DNA from: Naganishia liquefaciens
Taxonomy: Eukaryota; Basidiomycota; Tremellomycetes; Filobasidiales; Filobasidiaceae
Assembly (NCBI GenBank): GCA_013423385.1
Contig: BLZA01000005.1
Location: forward strand, 310,001-374,000
Direction: 5' to 3'
DNA length: 64,000 nucleotides
This document shows, in pieces, positions 24,545 to 41,130 of the stretch. Each line of letters begins with the position of its first letter. The stretch's first letter is position 1. Below the pieces are notes generated by a model that worked only from the letters and a program-made list of their open reading frames with translations, did no database searches and was not told the DNA's origin. Position numbers and translations under genes: made by a program.

Positions 24545-27500
24545 ATGGGGGAGCGGCAGCCCATCAGTGCTTTTGGGCTGCAGGCCTCTAGCAGTGCCAA
24601 GAAATGCCAGGCAACGGCGACTCAAAGGAGGCCCAACTCAACTTCCAAGGCGGTACACGGCATATTGCGCTTCAAGCAGCCTGCCGCTACAACTCCAAAT
24701 TCCGTCACCGGTCCGATAACGATAGACAACGACGATGATGAAAACGTCGAACCGGTTTACGAGACTGCTGGAAGCTGGGGCCAAGAAGTGTATTCGCTGA
24801 GGGAGTACGAACCGTCGGGATCCTATGACGAGACATTCAAGCCTCCGGAGCGAGACTCGCAAGATGAGACAATGCCCACGGTCTTTCGAAAGACGAGGCA
24901 ACAACCTGCTCGACATGCTGTTTCCAAACGGGGCCTTGAAGCTTTCCAAGTCGAAGTCAATGGACAGTACACTCCTCCGGCTACGAATAGTAGGCAAATC
25001 AGAGGTGATCGAGCGCACACGACACACGCAAAGAGGCAACGTGAGGTATGTGCTTTGTTTGTGCGTATTCTCCCAATTCTCATAGCTGTGAATCGCAGGT
25101 GGACACGTCCCACTCGTCGGACCCCGTAGAAACACCTGTGGCAGGACCATCACGTCTCCGGCTGTCCTCCAAGACACCGCTAACGGCGCGGAGAACCGCA
25201 TCCGCTGCGGACCCCACTCGAATGTCGACCAAATCATCGCAATGCAGAATGGCGTCAGCACCAGGATTAATCGTTCCGTCTTCCGCGAAGGATGGAGAGG
25301 GGGATGCGGTCCGTCAAAAGAACTGGCTTTCTAAGCGCAGTGGAAATGAGAGCACCTCGTCCAGAAACAACGGGATTCAGACGAAATTGACGGCCTTTGT
25401 CAAGGATAAGACTTCGGGATCGGAGTGCCGCACAGGCGATCAAGAGCGCAATCGCGTCGATTTTGATCTGCCTGCATTAGCGGAAATGATCGATCATCCT
25501 CAAGATGAGGAGGAATTCGACCAAAGCGTCCGTTTCGTCTCGATGCAAAACAAGGCGGTCGGTGGCCCTTTTTGGACTTCCGCTCAAGATGCTTTGGGAC
25601 CGCCAGTCCCTAACTCCAAACTGTCTCGCGCGATCGTATCAGCTCGACCCCAGCCTCGCAGGAAGAAGCGCAAGTCCGATGAGGTCACCGACGAGGAATC
25701 GGAAACCACAATCGATCCACCTGCTGCCATCGTCGCGGCGAATCCTAGCGACGCTCTGTTGTCGCGCCTCTATTCCCACAAGCGATTCAAGAAACAACAG
25801 GAAAGACGCGCTCAAGGTTTCGAAGACTCAACATCACGCGATGCCGATGAGACTTCGTCACTCACCAGTCTCTCCAAGAATCCTTCGTCGGAAGCCGAGG
25901 ACGAAGAAGCCAATGTCAATGGGGCAGTGCGACTCGTTCGTGGCCGGCCTGGAAGAGCGATGAAGGTGGTCTGCAGTTCAGATGCGGAAGAGTTGGCCCA
26001 GGACGAGAGGCTAGCATATGCAGCCGAGAAACAGAGGCAGCGTTTGCAATCCGTATCGTCTACGGTTTCCTCTGTCGTTCCAGACTCTCAACCTTGGCAT
26101 GTGTTGAGCGCCAGCCTTCTGGAGCGCGCTCACTTCGACTCCGAGCCATTCACCGATGATTGCGTGCAGCCCGAAACGAGTAAGCGTGTCGGATCTCATC
26201 TGCAAGATGTCATTTCCACAGATCGCAAGGCACTAGAAATCGACGATGGCCCTGACGAGAACATGGACAGATATACCGACACGCAACCCGGAGAGGAGAC
26301 CGAGCCGTCAACACACTTCCCTGTACGAGTCATTGGGAGAGAAGCTCGTCCGTTTCCGTTTCCGCCGCAAGGGCCGGATATCGATCACGAATCCAAGGTC
26401 CCTCTAGGAAGAGGTCAGAGCAGTATCACTATCTCTAGTCTGCGGCCCCACGAACCTAGTCAAGGGACAACTGCGATACCGAATTTGGCTGCAAAGGCGA
26501 GGCAGGCGGTCCCGTCATTGACTGAGGATGATCTAGAGACTGCGGCCATACATGCTTCACGAGCAGATCCTCTTTCGCAACAAGCGGGCGACATGCAGCA
26601 AGTCGGTTCGTCGCAAGAATCTGAGTCGCTAGATTTCTTCCGCCACATGCGGAAGATCCTCCCGCCTCCTACAGGCCAGACCTCACGTCCTGCATGGTCT
26701 GTAACTGTGGAATCACGGCCTATCGAACGTGACGATCTCTTCAGCCAATCTCAGCATTTCCGAGAACCTATGCTAGTGGCACACCTTAAGCTCGATAAAA
26801 CCTCAACTGATACGAAGGAATCGGAAAGCCTTTTCGAGGAGAGGCGAGAGCCGTCAAAGCGTGTTGCGCTGTCTCCAGCCAGGAACATCTCGCTGCATGG
26901 GGGTGTTGACGCTGCCGCTGCCTTTGAAGAGACCATGCTACCGCTGACGCTGGATACACAGCTCCATCGTCCTGGCATTCTGTCTCCGAATTTTCAGCTT
27001 CGTAGAAGGAAGCCCAACAATAACACCGCTGCAGCCCAGCTCAAATCGGCTGGTGTGCAAGTCGAGCCGTCAACACCGCGGAATATGCAAGATATAGCGT
27101 TGCCGCAGCCAGTTGGCTCGCACCAACAAGTCGCTTCGTCGGTCACGCCTTCACGAAGCGACATTCACAAATCCCTACATCGCTCTCCAGAAAGCATGGT
27201 GGAGAACGTCCAGACTTTGGCAACGTGGTCGCCTTTGAAGCCTGATACATTCAAACCGCCTGCAATCGATTGTTCGGTTAATCTTCGAGCGTTGAAGCAG
27301 GACAAGGAAAATCTATTTGCATTGGAAGGAGGAATGCCTAGCCAAGATAAACGTTTAACAGTCTCATCAGATGAATTCGTAGGTCACCTTCCCGTCATCC
27401 TGCATCGTGCTGATTTTCACCGTTGGCGAAAGGTTGAGGGCACATTTGGTCCGATCGAAAGTCTACACCTTCTGGAGACGTATCATCGCGGCTATACCCC

Positions 27501-28236
27501 AAGAAAGGATTCGGTGAGTTTTCGTCATGCCTCGCACAAGAATCCATCTCATCTGACTCGATAGGCTGTCGAAGAACGGGAGAAGGCGATGCCTCGCATT
27601 CCACTACAATCACGTTGCGCGCCGGCAACAAGAGCATTTCCGGAAGTCGATCGAGCTTGGAAGGGAGCGCAAAATGGGGATAAGACACCAAAATCAGCAA
27701 ACTCGCAAAGAGCAATCCACAGCAAAGAAGAAGCGAAAGCTCAAAGCAAGCTGGCGTCGTACGGGTTTCTAAAGAACGAGAATGTCAAGAAAGTCCGTCC
27801 AGTCAGCTTTCATAAGGAGTTCGAAGACGAAGACGACCTTCAAGAAGACGAGGAAACGGATATTCAGAAAACTTTCGACCGGCGCAGCTTGTCACCCACA
27901 CCACGTAAAGCTGTGACGGCTGGCAAAGTCATGAGTGCAGTTCCACCTCCGCCAATCGATCCGAGAATGCGACCTGCGGGAATCAAAGAACTTCAACGCA
28001 GAAAGGCCGGAGCTGCCTCGAAATCGGAAGCATCGTTGAAATCACCTCAACCGCGAAACTCGGCCCAATCGGATGGCGTGGCTGCGAAGCATGCGAATGC
28101 TGCCTTGGAAGATATTGTTCCTAGCTCACAGCCTTCCGAGAACCAGCAAGACATACTCAACAGTGATTCAAGTACTGATATGCGATATGCAGAGGGAATG
28201 GCTGAGTACGCAGCTATTAAGAAGATGAATGCCTAG
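24545..28236 (+). CDS. Large disordered protein with PIP-like and KEN motifs, function unknown
   Basis: Three exons (24545-25045, 25099-27513, 27565-28236) give 1,195 residues starting MGERQPISAFGLQ. I do not recognise the family. The protein is hydrophilic and rich in Ser, Pro, Glu, Asp and basic clusters such as RRKKRKSDEV and PRKKR-like signals, so it is probably nuclear and largely disordered. Visible short motifs are QTKLTAFV at residues 261-268, which resembles a PCNA-binding PIP box apart from Val in the last aromatic position, and DKENLF near residue 903, which contains a KEN degron of the APC/C. One more ordered-looking segment reads HLPVILHRADFHRWRKVEGT...ESLHLLETYHRGYTP before the last intron. 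A cell-cycle or DNA-replication role would be inference only. Confidence 0.8.
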
Positions 28237-28603
28237 TCACTGTATCAATTCCTGGTATCTACAATATGGTTGTAGATTATGTATAATTCTCAAAGCCTTT
28301 ACTCTCCCTCTATATCAGCTGATTGAGATCTATAGGTCACAGGATAGTTCAAGTTGCAATTTCATAGTGTGACCATAATCAGCTGACCGACGCGAAGGCA
28401 ATTCGTCGATAACCATTGGCGTCGGGTATATCCGAGACCTACGTCGATACTTGTAAACGTGACCCCTTCGATCACTTTATCCTCCTTTGCATTGGTTGTG
28501 CAATGGAAAGCTATCGTCAGTAGTCCATGAGTGCTCTGGTCAAGTCTTCCTCCCCTGAATCGATACGCTGCCTCTGGACGCCTCTGTGGAACGATAGTTC
28601 GAG
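28237..28603. other. Upstream region of the SulP transporter
   Basis: A 367-bp space between two + strand genes, AT-rich near 28240-28330 (probable 3' UTR), with no supported gene. Confidence 0.5.
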
Positions 28604-31600
28604 ATGACTGGCAAAACCGCCAACCCGTCACTCTCACAGCATCCTTTCGAGAGTAGCCCTTTGCTCGGCACTCGTCAGCAAACGCAGAGCTTGGGCCACC
28701 TAGCTCGTGAGTTGGAGCAAGAGAATCGTATGGTTCTCGATGGGAGACGTGATATGGACAGCCTCTCGGAAAGCGCTGAGGACGCGTCGGCTCGGACGTC
28801 GCTACCCTTGCCGAAAAACCGTGAGTCTCCTCGTGCGCGCTTGATAGGTGATACCAATCTGATGTCGCTTCGATAGGTCATCTTCATATGAATAGGTCTA
28901 TGAGTGCAGTGGTCAAGCAACGGTCGCGGTACTACATTCCGGTAGGGATCCTGGCTACAACGGGACTCTTCTCAAGTCAGCTAATGTGTTATTATATTCA
29001 GGTTTTGGATTGGCTTCCGAATTATCGCTGGACTGAGTAGGTCGATAAGACTGCATGAGACATGGATACTGACTTTTACTTCCGAAGCGTTGGTGGAGAT
29101 CTGGTCGGCGGCATAACCGTACGCGATCTGTGTTGCGTGCGACCATAATATCTGAGCTGACCCTTTGTCCTGCTCATGCACCGCGACAGGTCGCATGCTT
29201 GATCATCCCCCAGGTAAGCAGAGATGGATCAAAGACGGGATCCACGCTGATGGCATCCGTTAGTCAATGTCCTATGCGTCTGGATTGGCGCAGTTACCGC
29301 CAATAGCGGGGCTATACAGTGTAGTCATTCCAGGACTGATTTATAGTTTGTTGGGGACATGCCGGTAAGTTACGAGGCTCAAGAACCTTGCGAACCGCAT
29401 GATTTATTCTGAATCCTTAGGCAACTCTCCGTGGGACCGGAAGCAGCCCTATCGCTGCTTGTCGGCCAAGTGGTCACCCAATTGACCTTGAGCGATCCCC
29501 ACACGATACCCGACAATCCAGAGAAAGTAGCCATCGCGATTGCGATAGTAATTACGCTGCAGGTGAGTAGGCTCCGCAGGCTCGAACCTTTTTTGCTGAG
29601 GATACTGTCACAGGTCGGGTTAATCACGTTCCTGCTTGGTATTTGCCGTCTTGGTTTCTTGGATGTCGTGCTATCTCGTCCGCTGTTGCGCGGATTCATC
29701 ACCGCCGTCGGTATCATCATATTGATTGAGCAGGTAAGCTAGATCGCTCTGCATCTAGTCCCATGACATCCTCTGATCTCTCTTTCATTCTTAGCTAGTA
29801 CCCATGCTCGGTCTGAATTACCTGCTTCACAACGCACATACCCAGACTCCGATCAACAAGCTCGTCTTTCTGGTCAAGCATATATCGTTTACGAATCGGT
29901 ATACCGCCATAATGAGTGCTGTATCGCTTTCTTGCCTTATTGGGGCAAAGATCACAAAGCGCCGATTTGGTGCTCAGGTCAAGGCCTTGAAATATGTCCC
30001 CGAGATCTTCATTATCGTTGTTCTGGCAACCTGTGGGTTATGTGTATCGAACGACTTCCGCGTAGCGCTGATTGTACTTCGGCTCAAAGTCATCACTGCC
30101 AAGTTCCGCCTAGACGAGAAAGGCGTGTTGATTCTCGGCGAGCTGGAAGGCGGTAGAGGGATTCCTTTCGATAATCCCTTTAAGCCAAGGCACCTCAAAT
30201 ACTTCAAAGCGACTGTGCGCCTTCCTCCATTTGTCGTAACGATGCGCATGCTGACCCGGAACGCCACATTGCAGTTTCCCACCGCTGTCGTCATCGCAGT
30301 TGTGTAAGCATTCCGGGACTAGTTGCCACTGTCTTCTCAACCTTGTTATCTTCAGGGGTTATGTCGACTCGATCGTCGCCGCAAAAGAAAACTCTGCCAG
30401 ATTTGGGTACGCGATCAGTCCGAACAGAGAATTGGTAGCACTCGGTAATTGACAAATGATTGTCGTGAGATTGCCTTCTTCCTGACTCATCCCTTGACCA
30501 CAGGCACTGCCAACTTCTTCTCCAGTTTTCTGGGTGTAACTGGAGCCGTACCAGCCTTTGGTGCGATCACGAGAAGTCGACTCAACGCCACTGTCGGCGG
30601 AAGAAGCCAGATGGCATCGCTTTTTACATCATCCATCGTGATCATTACCGCACTCTTCCTTCTGCCATACTTTCACTTCCTACCAAAGGTACGTAGGGAT
30701 TCGAGAGAAGGTTATGTCGAGACAATTAAAACAGTATACAGGCTGTACTCGCAAGCATCATTACCCTTGTAAGTGATATGACGTCGTCTGGACCGGGATC
30801 CTGACTATTTCGCTGTCTCAAGGTAGTATACGCGATACTCGCGGAGGTATGGAAAGCTGAGCGTTGATTGTTTCAAATAGCTAATCGCCCGGATAAGGCG
30901 CCACATGACTTGAAATTTTATTGGAAGGTTAGAGCTTGGACGGATTTCCTGCAAGCCTGTATGACGTTCATCCTCACGCTCTTCCTGAGCGTAGAGGTAA
31001 GTCAGGTGTTCCTGCCAGCGAATTTCTACCTACAAACTTTTGCGATGTCAGATTGGGCTGGTAGCTTCGGTCTGTTTCTCCTTGATCTTGGTCATCCGCA
31101 AATCGACGCAAGCTCGCATCAAAATTCTCGGAAGACTGAAAGACTCCGATCAATGGATACCGGTCGACGAACATCCCGACGAGGACGTTGAGGAGGACAT
31201 CCCCGGCGTGGTGAGTCAGGTGAGAGAAGTCACTTGGCAAGAGTCTCATCCATCCTCAGCTTGTCGTCAGAATTCGAGAGAACCTGAACTTTGCAAATAC
31301 CGGACAGCTGAAAGAGCGTCTTCGAAGGGTAAGCTCGACGGCGAGAAGCCGGCTCATTTGCTATTCTAATCCACTTTCAGCTTGAAATATACGGAGCAGG
31401 GAAATTTCATCCCTCTGACGCCCCTAAACGCGACGGAGCCACTGCGGTCGTGTTCCACATGAATGACGTTGAAGACATTGATGCATCGTCAGTGCATTTC
31501 GCGCAGCAGGATCGATGAGGAACTTATATCAGGATTATCAGAGCTCTACAGATCTTTTCAGAATTGGCACAGAGCTATAAAGATCGCGGGGTCGGCCTCT

Positions 31601-31980
31601 ATTTCGTTCATATGAGAAAGAGTCAGCTCGACGCCTTCGTGAATATCGGGATCCACGATATCGTGAGTGTTACGTTTCTTACAGCGGTAAAGACAGGGGC
31701 CTTGACAAAGCGGATCCAGATTGGCCTCAATCATTTCCTGCCAGACCTCAGAAGCGCTATCAATGCGATCGGAAGGGAGAACAGCGGTTTGCAAGAACAG
31801 CAACCCTCGAGTTCTCTTCCTGCGTCAGTGGGACGGGCATCGGGCAAACCCCCATCTGCTCGGCTGAGCTACATGCGATCCCAGCTGCCCAGAGAATTGC
31901 GGGCTGGTGACTCGAGCGAGGTTTCCAGTCTCAGTGACGGAAAGAATGCGAACGGACAGAGAGGATACGATTCAGTATAG
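28604..31980 (+). CDS. SulP/SLC26 anion (sulfate) transporter with STAS domain
   Basis: The protein carries a polar N-terminus, the SulP membrane domain of many helices and a cytosolic STAS domain. Diagnostic blocks are DLVGGITVACLIIPQSMSYA, QLPPIAGLYSVVIPGLIYS, GTCRQLSVGPEAALSLLVGQ, FLLGICRLGFLDVVLSRPLL and FFSSFLGVTGAVPAFGAITR, with DFLQACMTFILTLFLSVEIG near the end of the membrane part. The STAS part includes VVRIRENLNFANTGQLKERL and AVVFHMNDVEDIDAS. The tail is Ser-rich. It probably imports sulfate or a related anion at the plasma or vacuolar membrane. A dozen or so short introns are present, and the exact internal splice sites were set only by frame. Confidence 0.93.
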
Positions 31981-32159
31981 CAAGGCGTGACATATCAAGG
32001 ACATTCTAAGCATGCAGGTTGAATCTGACATTGTATCATGGGGCAACTCTAACACAAATATAGATACATTGGGACATGGCTACATAAGTCAATCTTTACA
32101 GGTTTGTCGGAGAATCCGGATCAAATCAGAAGTGGAAATTGAGGAACCGAGCGAGCAAA

Positions 32160-35829
<3,670 letters not shown>

Positions 35830-35840
35830 GGTGGGCGAGG

Positions 35841-35890
35841 CGAGGGAAAGGGCGAGGGAAAGGGAAAGGGAAAGGGAAAGGGAAAGGGCA
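35841..35890. repeat. Purine (gggaaa)n repeat between XPB and VPS45
   Basis: Copies of gggaaa, with two variant units, lie 12-60 bp upstream of the XPB start codon. On the XPB sense strand they form an uninterrupted CT-rich tract in the leader. A further short cttg repeat (about 36010-36032) lies just upstream of VPS45. The divergent promoter of the two genes must lie in this 240-bp space. Confidence 0.85.
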
Positions 35891-36068
35891 ACATGGATGA
35901 CCCCGCCCCGCTTGATAATGACCCCTCCCGCTCTGCTTCCGCGTGATCTGCTTCCGCGCACCTCGGTGACTCATCTCGCGCTCAACAACGGTCGTCGCCC
36001 TGCCCTTTCGCTCGCTTGCTTGCTTGCTTGCCTCGCCTCGGAGGGAGCAGCCCGTCAAACGATCCACC

Positions 36069-38825
36069 ATGGACATCGTCAAGGCCGTACACACCTACCT
36101 CGCACGCCTCGTCACAGAGGTCCCCGGGATGAAGGTCCTCTTGCTCGATGCCCATACCGTACGTGTCTCGCATTCGTATTCTGCCCGTGACGAATAATAA
36201 CCCCTGACGCACTCCCTTCCCCGCAGACGCCCATCGTATCCCTCGCCATGACACAGACAGAACTGCTCTCGCACGAGATATACCTGACGGATCGGATAGA
36301 AAAGTACGCGCCCCCCGGCTGTCCCGCACGTATCCCTATTCGTTCCGCTGACATGCGTCAATCCCCCCGCGACAGCCAGACACGCCAACAGCTCAACCAC
36401 CTCAATTGTATCGCCTTTGTGCGTCCGACGCGGCAAAACATTGCGCACCTCAGGGCAGAGCTCGCGCAGCCGCGGTATGGCTCGTATTGGCTATGTAAGC
36501 GGCGCCGCCGCAGAGCTGAACCGGCGCGCGCCTGCCCTCGCTGATGGCCGCCGCATCGTTAGATTTCTGTAATGTCCTGTCGAAACAGCAGATCGAGGAG
36601 ATGGCAACCGCGGACGAGTACGAGGTGGTCAAGGAAGTACAAGTAAGTGGGACTGCAACCGTTCATCGCGACGTCGTGCTGATGTCCCCTCGCCGGCTCC
36701 AGGAATACTTTGCAGACTACCTCCCGCACTATCCGAGTCTGTTTTCCCTCACAAACGCAGCCGTCACCGACGGCGGCGATGATCCACCGAACGTACGCAC
36801 CCGGTCGCACCCATCACCCTTTCCCATCCGTGCCTCACCTCTCTCTCCCCTCTCCCCGCCCCTCTCCCCAGCCCCCCATCTACCTCCCACCGCCGCTCTC
36901 CATCCCACCACCCACGCTCTCCACCCACGCCCACACGCTCCTTTCCTTACTCCTGAGCATCAAAAAACGGCCCGTCATCCGGTGGGAAAAGATGAGCGCC
37001 GGGGGACGTGCGCTGGCGCACGAGGTCCGTGGGGCGATGGGGACGATGCCGTACAGGGAATTGTTTGGGTTCAAGCCGACGAGTGGGAGTGCGCCGTTGT
37101 TGTTGATTCTCGGTGCGTGCCCGAGTACGCGTGGGGTGATTTTTCTCGCCCTTGGCTGATGCCGGGATGATCGCACGCACGCACACAAAGATCGCAGGAA
37201 TGATCCCGTGACGCCGTTGTTGTCACAGTGGACGTATCAGGCAATGGTGCACGAGCTTGTGGGAATCAACAATGGCCGGGTCACGGTCGAATCGGAAAAC
37301 AGGCAGGATCTCAGGGTGAGCCACGACCGCAGGATGGACAAGCGCTTTCCTAATTCCGAGACTCATCCCCCCCTCCCTCACGCGCGCCCGCACGTAGGAC
37401 CTCGTCCTCAACCCGGCATCCGATTCCTTCTACGCAGCTCAACTCTTCTCGAATTTCGGCGACCTCGGCGCCGCCCTGTCCGCCTACGTCCAGTCCTACC
37501 AGGCGCGCACCCAGTCGATCAATAACCCGAAATCCATGGAGACGCTTGCCGACATGAAGCGCTTTGTGGAAGAATATCCCGAGTTTAAAAAGCTCGGCGG
37601 CAACGTCGCCAAGCATGTAAGCCTCGTGGGCGAGTTGAGTAGGATTATCGAGCGGGACGAGTTGCTGGGCGTCAGTGAGCTCGAGCAGAGCTTGGCGGCG
37701 AATGAGAGTCATGCGGCGGATTTCAAGGCAAGTTGGCGGTGCACGGTGCGCTGCCTCTCGAATACACATACCTAATGGTCAGGTTGACAGAACGTCATGA
37801 CGATGATCCAATCACCGCGGATACCCGCCAGCAACAAACTTCGGCTCGCCATCCTCTACGCCCTTCGGTATCAAAAGCTGTCCGGCAACGCCATCACGAG
37901 CGTCGTCGATGCCTTGATTGAAAATGGCGTCTCCGCCGATAGAGCCAGGGTGAGTCCCCCCCCCCTCGGAGGCTGCCCGGTCGAATCTCCAGCGATGCTC
38001 ATCCCGGCGGGAATGACAGTTGGTGTATGTAACGCTCAACCTGGCGGGCGCAGATCAGCGGCAGGACGACTTGTTTATGAATGAGAGCATTTTTTCTCGC
38101 GGCAAGAGTGCGCTCAAGGGATTAAAGGTGTGTACTTGGCCCCCCGCCGCCTGACCCGAACCGTCAGCTCACCGCCGGTGCTTCAGGGCGTCGAGAATGT
38201 GTACACGCAGCACACGCCGCATCTGGCGCAGACGCTCGATCTGTTGCTCAAAGGTCGCCTGCGGGAGACGTCTTACCCGTTTGTCGAGGGCGACGAGTAC
38301 GCGCGGACACAGCGGCCGCAGGATATCATTGTCTTTATGCTCGGCGGAACGACGTACGAAGAGTCGCGTACCGTCGCGCTCCTGAATCAACAGCTGGCCG
38401 GTCAGACACGGATCATTATTGGCGGATCGTATGTGCACAATTCAAAGTCGTTCTTGGACATGCTCAGCAATGCGGCCGAACATTATCCGCCGTCCGTGTA
38501 CGGCCCGCCGGCTTCGCTGGGCGCCTCGGGCGGAAACACGTCGGTATCGTCGCTGGGAAATACAGCATCCGCTTCAGCGCCGCCGCCGCCGCCGACCCAT
38601 GCTCCGGCGCTCAACCTGAGAGCCGGGGGATACGAGTTGTCCGTGGGCGGGGTGGCCGGGTCGGGACTGTACCGTGCGAGTGGTGCGCCCGGCGGGATCG
38701 CCGCGAGTGTGCAGCTGGACGGCCTGAGGGACGGCGCAAAGAGCTTTTTCGGCAACCTGCGGGATCGCGTCGAGACGACGGTTCAGCGCGTCGGTACGCC
38801 GCGCAATGGGGACAATAATGCATGA
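36069..38825 (+). CDS. VPS45: Sec1/Munc18-family vacuolar sorting protein Vps45
   Basis: Vps45 binds the syntaxin Tlg2 and controls SNARE pairing in Golgi-to-endosome traffic. The start is a good Kozak match ([26 protein letters not shown]). Conserved blocks follow: [45 protein letters not shown], the run [20 protein letters not shown] and [15 protein letters not shown]. Later come [16 protein letters not shown] and a close [15 protein letters not shown]. The order and about 560-residue core match Vps45 rather than Sec1, Sly1 or Vps33. A C-terminal extension of about 120 residues is rich in Ala, Gly and Pro and looks disordered. Introns here are longer and more C-rich than elsewhere in the window. 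Confidence 0.95.
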
Positions 38826-38965
38826 GCAAACGAGCTCGGCAGGAAAGCACAGGTTGTATTCCACATGCTCTCGATATCGTATATATGGCTCTAGAAATAC
38901 ACCTCGGGGTCCGGGCCAAGTCACGAAGAAAACGACGTATTATAAAAAGGTCACTTGTTTCTTAT

Positions 38966-40703
38966 TTATGCGTTTCCCTTTCGCTTCTGTCGGGGCAGCT
39001 CCTTTTGCTTGTACACGTTGGCGGCCAACCTGCAAGACGGGTCGGATCAGCAATGCACACAAGACAACACGTCCGCCGCCGCCGACGACGACACGCTAGA
39101 CTCACCCCTCGGCGGCTGACAGACTGATCAGACCACACGTAATGGCCGAGACGAGCTTCTTATCCCATGCCGGCTTGTTCCAATTCTGGTATCCAAAGTA
39201 TCCGACTGGCAACGCGCAAGAGTCAGCCATAGGATCACAGCCCGATGTGCGAGGCGACGCGACGCGACGCGGCAACGACACTCACGAACACCCAAGACGG
39301 CCACATTCAGCACGCCCAATGCGCCACCGGCCACCTGCGGACGCAAGATGATCTCTCTCGCCTGAATGTAAACCTTGCTACCTTCCTGCTTGGCCCGCGC
39401 CAGCTCGGCCTTGCCCTCGGGCGTGGTCGAGTACCGCTCGGCGACGACACCCTCGGTCGCGAACAGGGAAAGCGTACCGGCAACGGCGGCGGCGACATAG
39501 TTTCGGTTCCAGGGCACATTGCGACGGGTGTAGGCGTAGTATCCGAGCGTACCGAGCAAGCCGACGTTGGCGACGCCCATCAAGCCGCCGAGCGTTCCGG
39601 GACGCAGCAGAATGTCCATCGCCTGGGAAACGTATTTTTCCGCCACCGTCTCGGCGCGGTCGAGCTGTTCGCCGGCCTGCTTCTTGAGCTCTTTTGCCTT
39701 TTGCTCGGCATCACGGGAAAGCTCGGCGGCCTTGTTGGAGGCGTTGGCAGCGGCGGCCTTGACGTCGGCGGCGATCTCCTCGGCGGCAGCCTCGGCCTTG
39801 GCGCCGGCCTTTTTCGCCTTGGATTCCGCGCGTGAACCGAGCTCCTTGGCCTTGTCCACACCTTCATCCACGGCCCGTCCGGCGCGCGCACCGGCCTCTT
39901 CGGCGCTATCGGGCATGTTCTCCTTGACGTTCTGAGCGGCATCCTTGACGTCCCGCTTCACCTCGTCGGCCGACTGCTTGACGCTCTCCTTGGTCTCCCT
40001 GACGGCCTCTTTCGTCTCTTCCTTCTTCTCGGCCGCGCGCTTATCCAGTTCCTCCTCGGACGGGAACTTGGCCCCGGCCTCGTGTCGATTCGGCGTCGGC
40101 AAGGGGTTGGGCGCCACTTCGGATACGTGCGGTCCTTTGGCGGGAGGGGCCTGGTTGACGGAATTCAGGAGCTTGGTCGGGTCGTCGTGGTCGGATTTGA
40201 CACCGGTCGAGGTTTCCGTTTCCGGGTGGGCGGCCCAATCTCGGTCGACGACGGCCATCTGTGCGGGGGGGGGGGAGAGGGGGGACGAAAAGGGAGAGAA
40301 GAGGGGATGAGCGGGGTGTTCAAAAAGGGCTCTGAGCGGCCGTTAGGACGTGGCCAAGAAATTGCAAGAGCAACATTCACGCCATGCCCACACGCCTCTC
40401 GCACCACGTTTCCGGCAAATATCACGCCCATGATCCCGCACCCTCTCCATCACAGCCCCATGCACCACCTTTACGGACCCTTACACAACTCACCTTGTGA
40501 TTCACATCCGGCAACCCGGCGAGCTCTGTCTCGCCCTTGAAATGACCCTCCAACAAGTCCTGCGACGGATGAGGCTGCTCCTCCTCGGGTGGTGCTGCCG
40601 ACGCCCGCAAACGTCATCAGCCCTTTGTTCAATTGGGCCCGGGGGCGCGCGTGGGGCTACAAGCGTACTCACCGTTCTTGGCTGCGATGGCTGCGTATGA
40701 CAT
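38966..40703 (-). CDS. OM14-like mitochondrial outer-membrane protein
   Basis: Five exons are read: MSYAAIAAKN (start 40703), then APPEEEQPHPSQDLLEGHFK, a large exon starting MAVVDRDWAAHPETETS at 40258, and two short last exons ending GLAANVYKQKELPRQKRK plus GNA (stop 38966-38968). The middle holds a long charged Ala/Lys/Glu-rich helix of about 150 residues with coiled-coil or apolipoprotein-like spacing. After it come two copies of a pattern LRPGTLGGLMGVANVGLLG / LRPQVAGGALGVLNVAVLG with hydrophobic spans and YxAYTRRNVPWNRN. This fits the fungal OM14 C-terminal type, which in yeast sits in the mitochondrial outer membrane and helps dock ribosomes. A general ERMES/MICOS-like helper cannot be excluded. 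It converges on VPS45, 140 bp apart. Confidence 0.65.
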
Positions 40704-40739
40704 TGTGTGTGTGTGTGTGTGTGTGTATGTGTGTGTGTG
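40704..40739. repeat. (TG)n / (CA)n microsatellite abutting a start codon
   Basis: Eighteen or so TG units, with one A interruption, run directly from the ATG of the OM14-like gene. On the gene's sense strand the leader therefore ends in a CA repeat right up to the start codon. Confidence 0.9.
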
Positions 40740-41130
40740 GTTGGGTGTTGTAGTCGAGTGTGGGATATCTGTGCGCGAGACGATGACCTGATGCTAGCTT
40801 GTGTGCGTATATACCCGGGGGAAAGCGGGAAGCGGGGAGCCTCCGTGTCCAATGACGTCAATTCACCGTGCGCAGGCTCAGCCCAGCCCAGGGCAGGGCA
40901 GGGCAGGCCAAGCGCAACAGCGAGATACCCCGTGCGCCTTATTCTTCCCCCCGCCCCCCGCGTGATGGGGGGCTTCATTGCAGACGTTGAGGGCCCACAT
41001 CGCGTCACGTCTCCCCGATCGCAGGCAGCAGCAGCGCGTTCCCCGAATTCAAGCTGACCAGAATAAATGATAATGATAATGGCCACGCCCCGTGTTTCCC
41101 TTGTGTCCCGACAGACTGCCCCCCCCAATC
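40740..41130. promoter_or_regulatory. Divergent promoter region, OM14-like and DPB4-like genes
   Basis: About 390 bp, GC-rich, with a gcccagcccagggcagggcagg short repeat near 40880-40915. It holds the start-proximal control regions of two divergent genes. No TATA box is seen. Confidence 0.5.

Noticed and set aside
37970-38040. ggtcgaatct, similar to a tRNA T-loop
   Set aside because: No acceptor stem, D-arm or anticodon arm can be built around it; it lies in a VPS45 intron.
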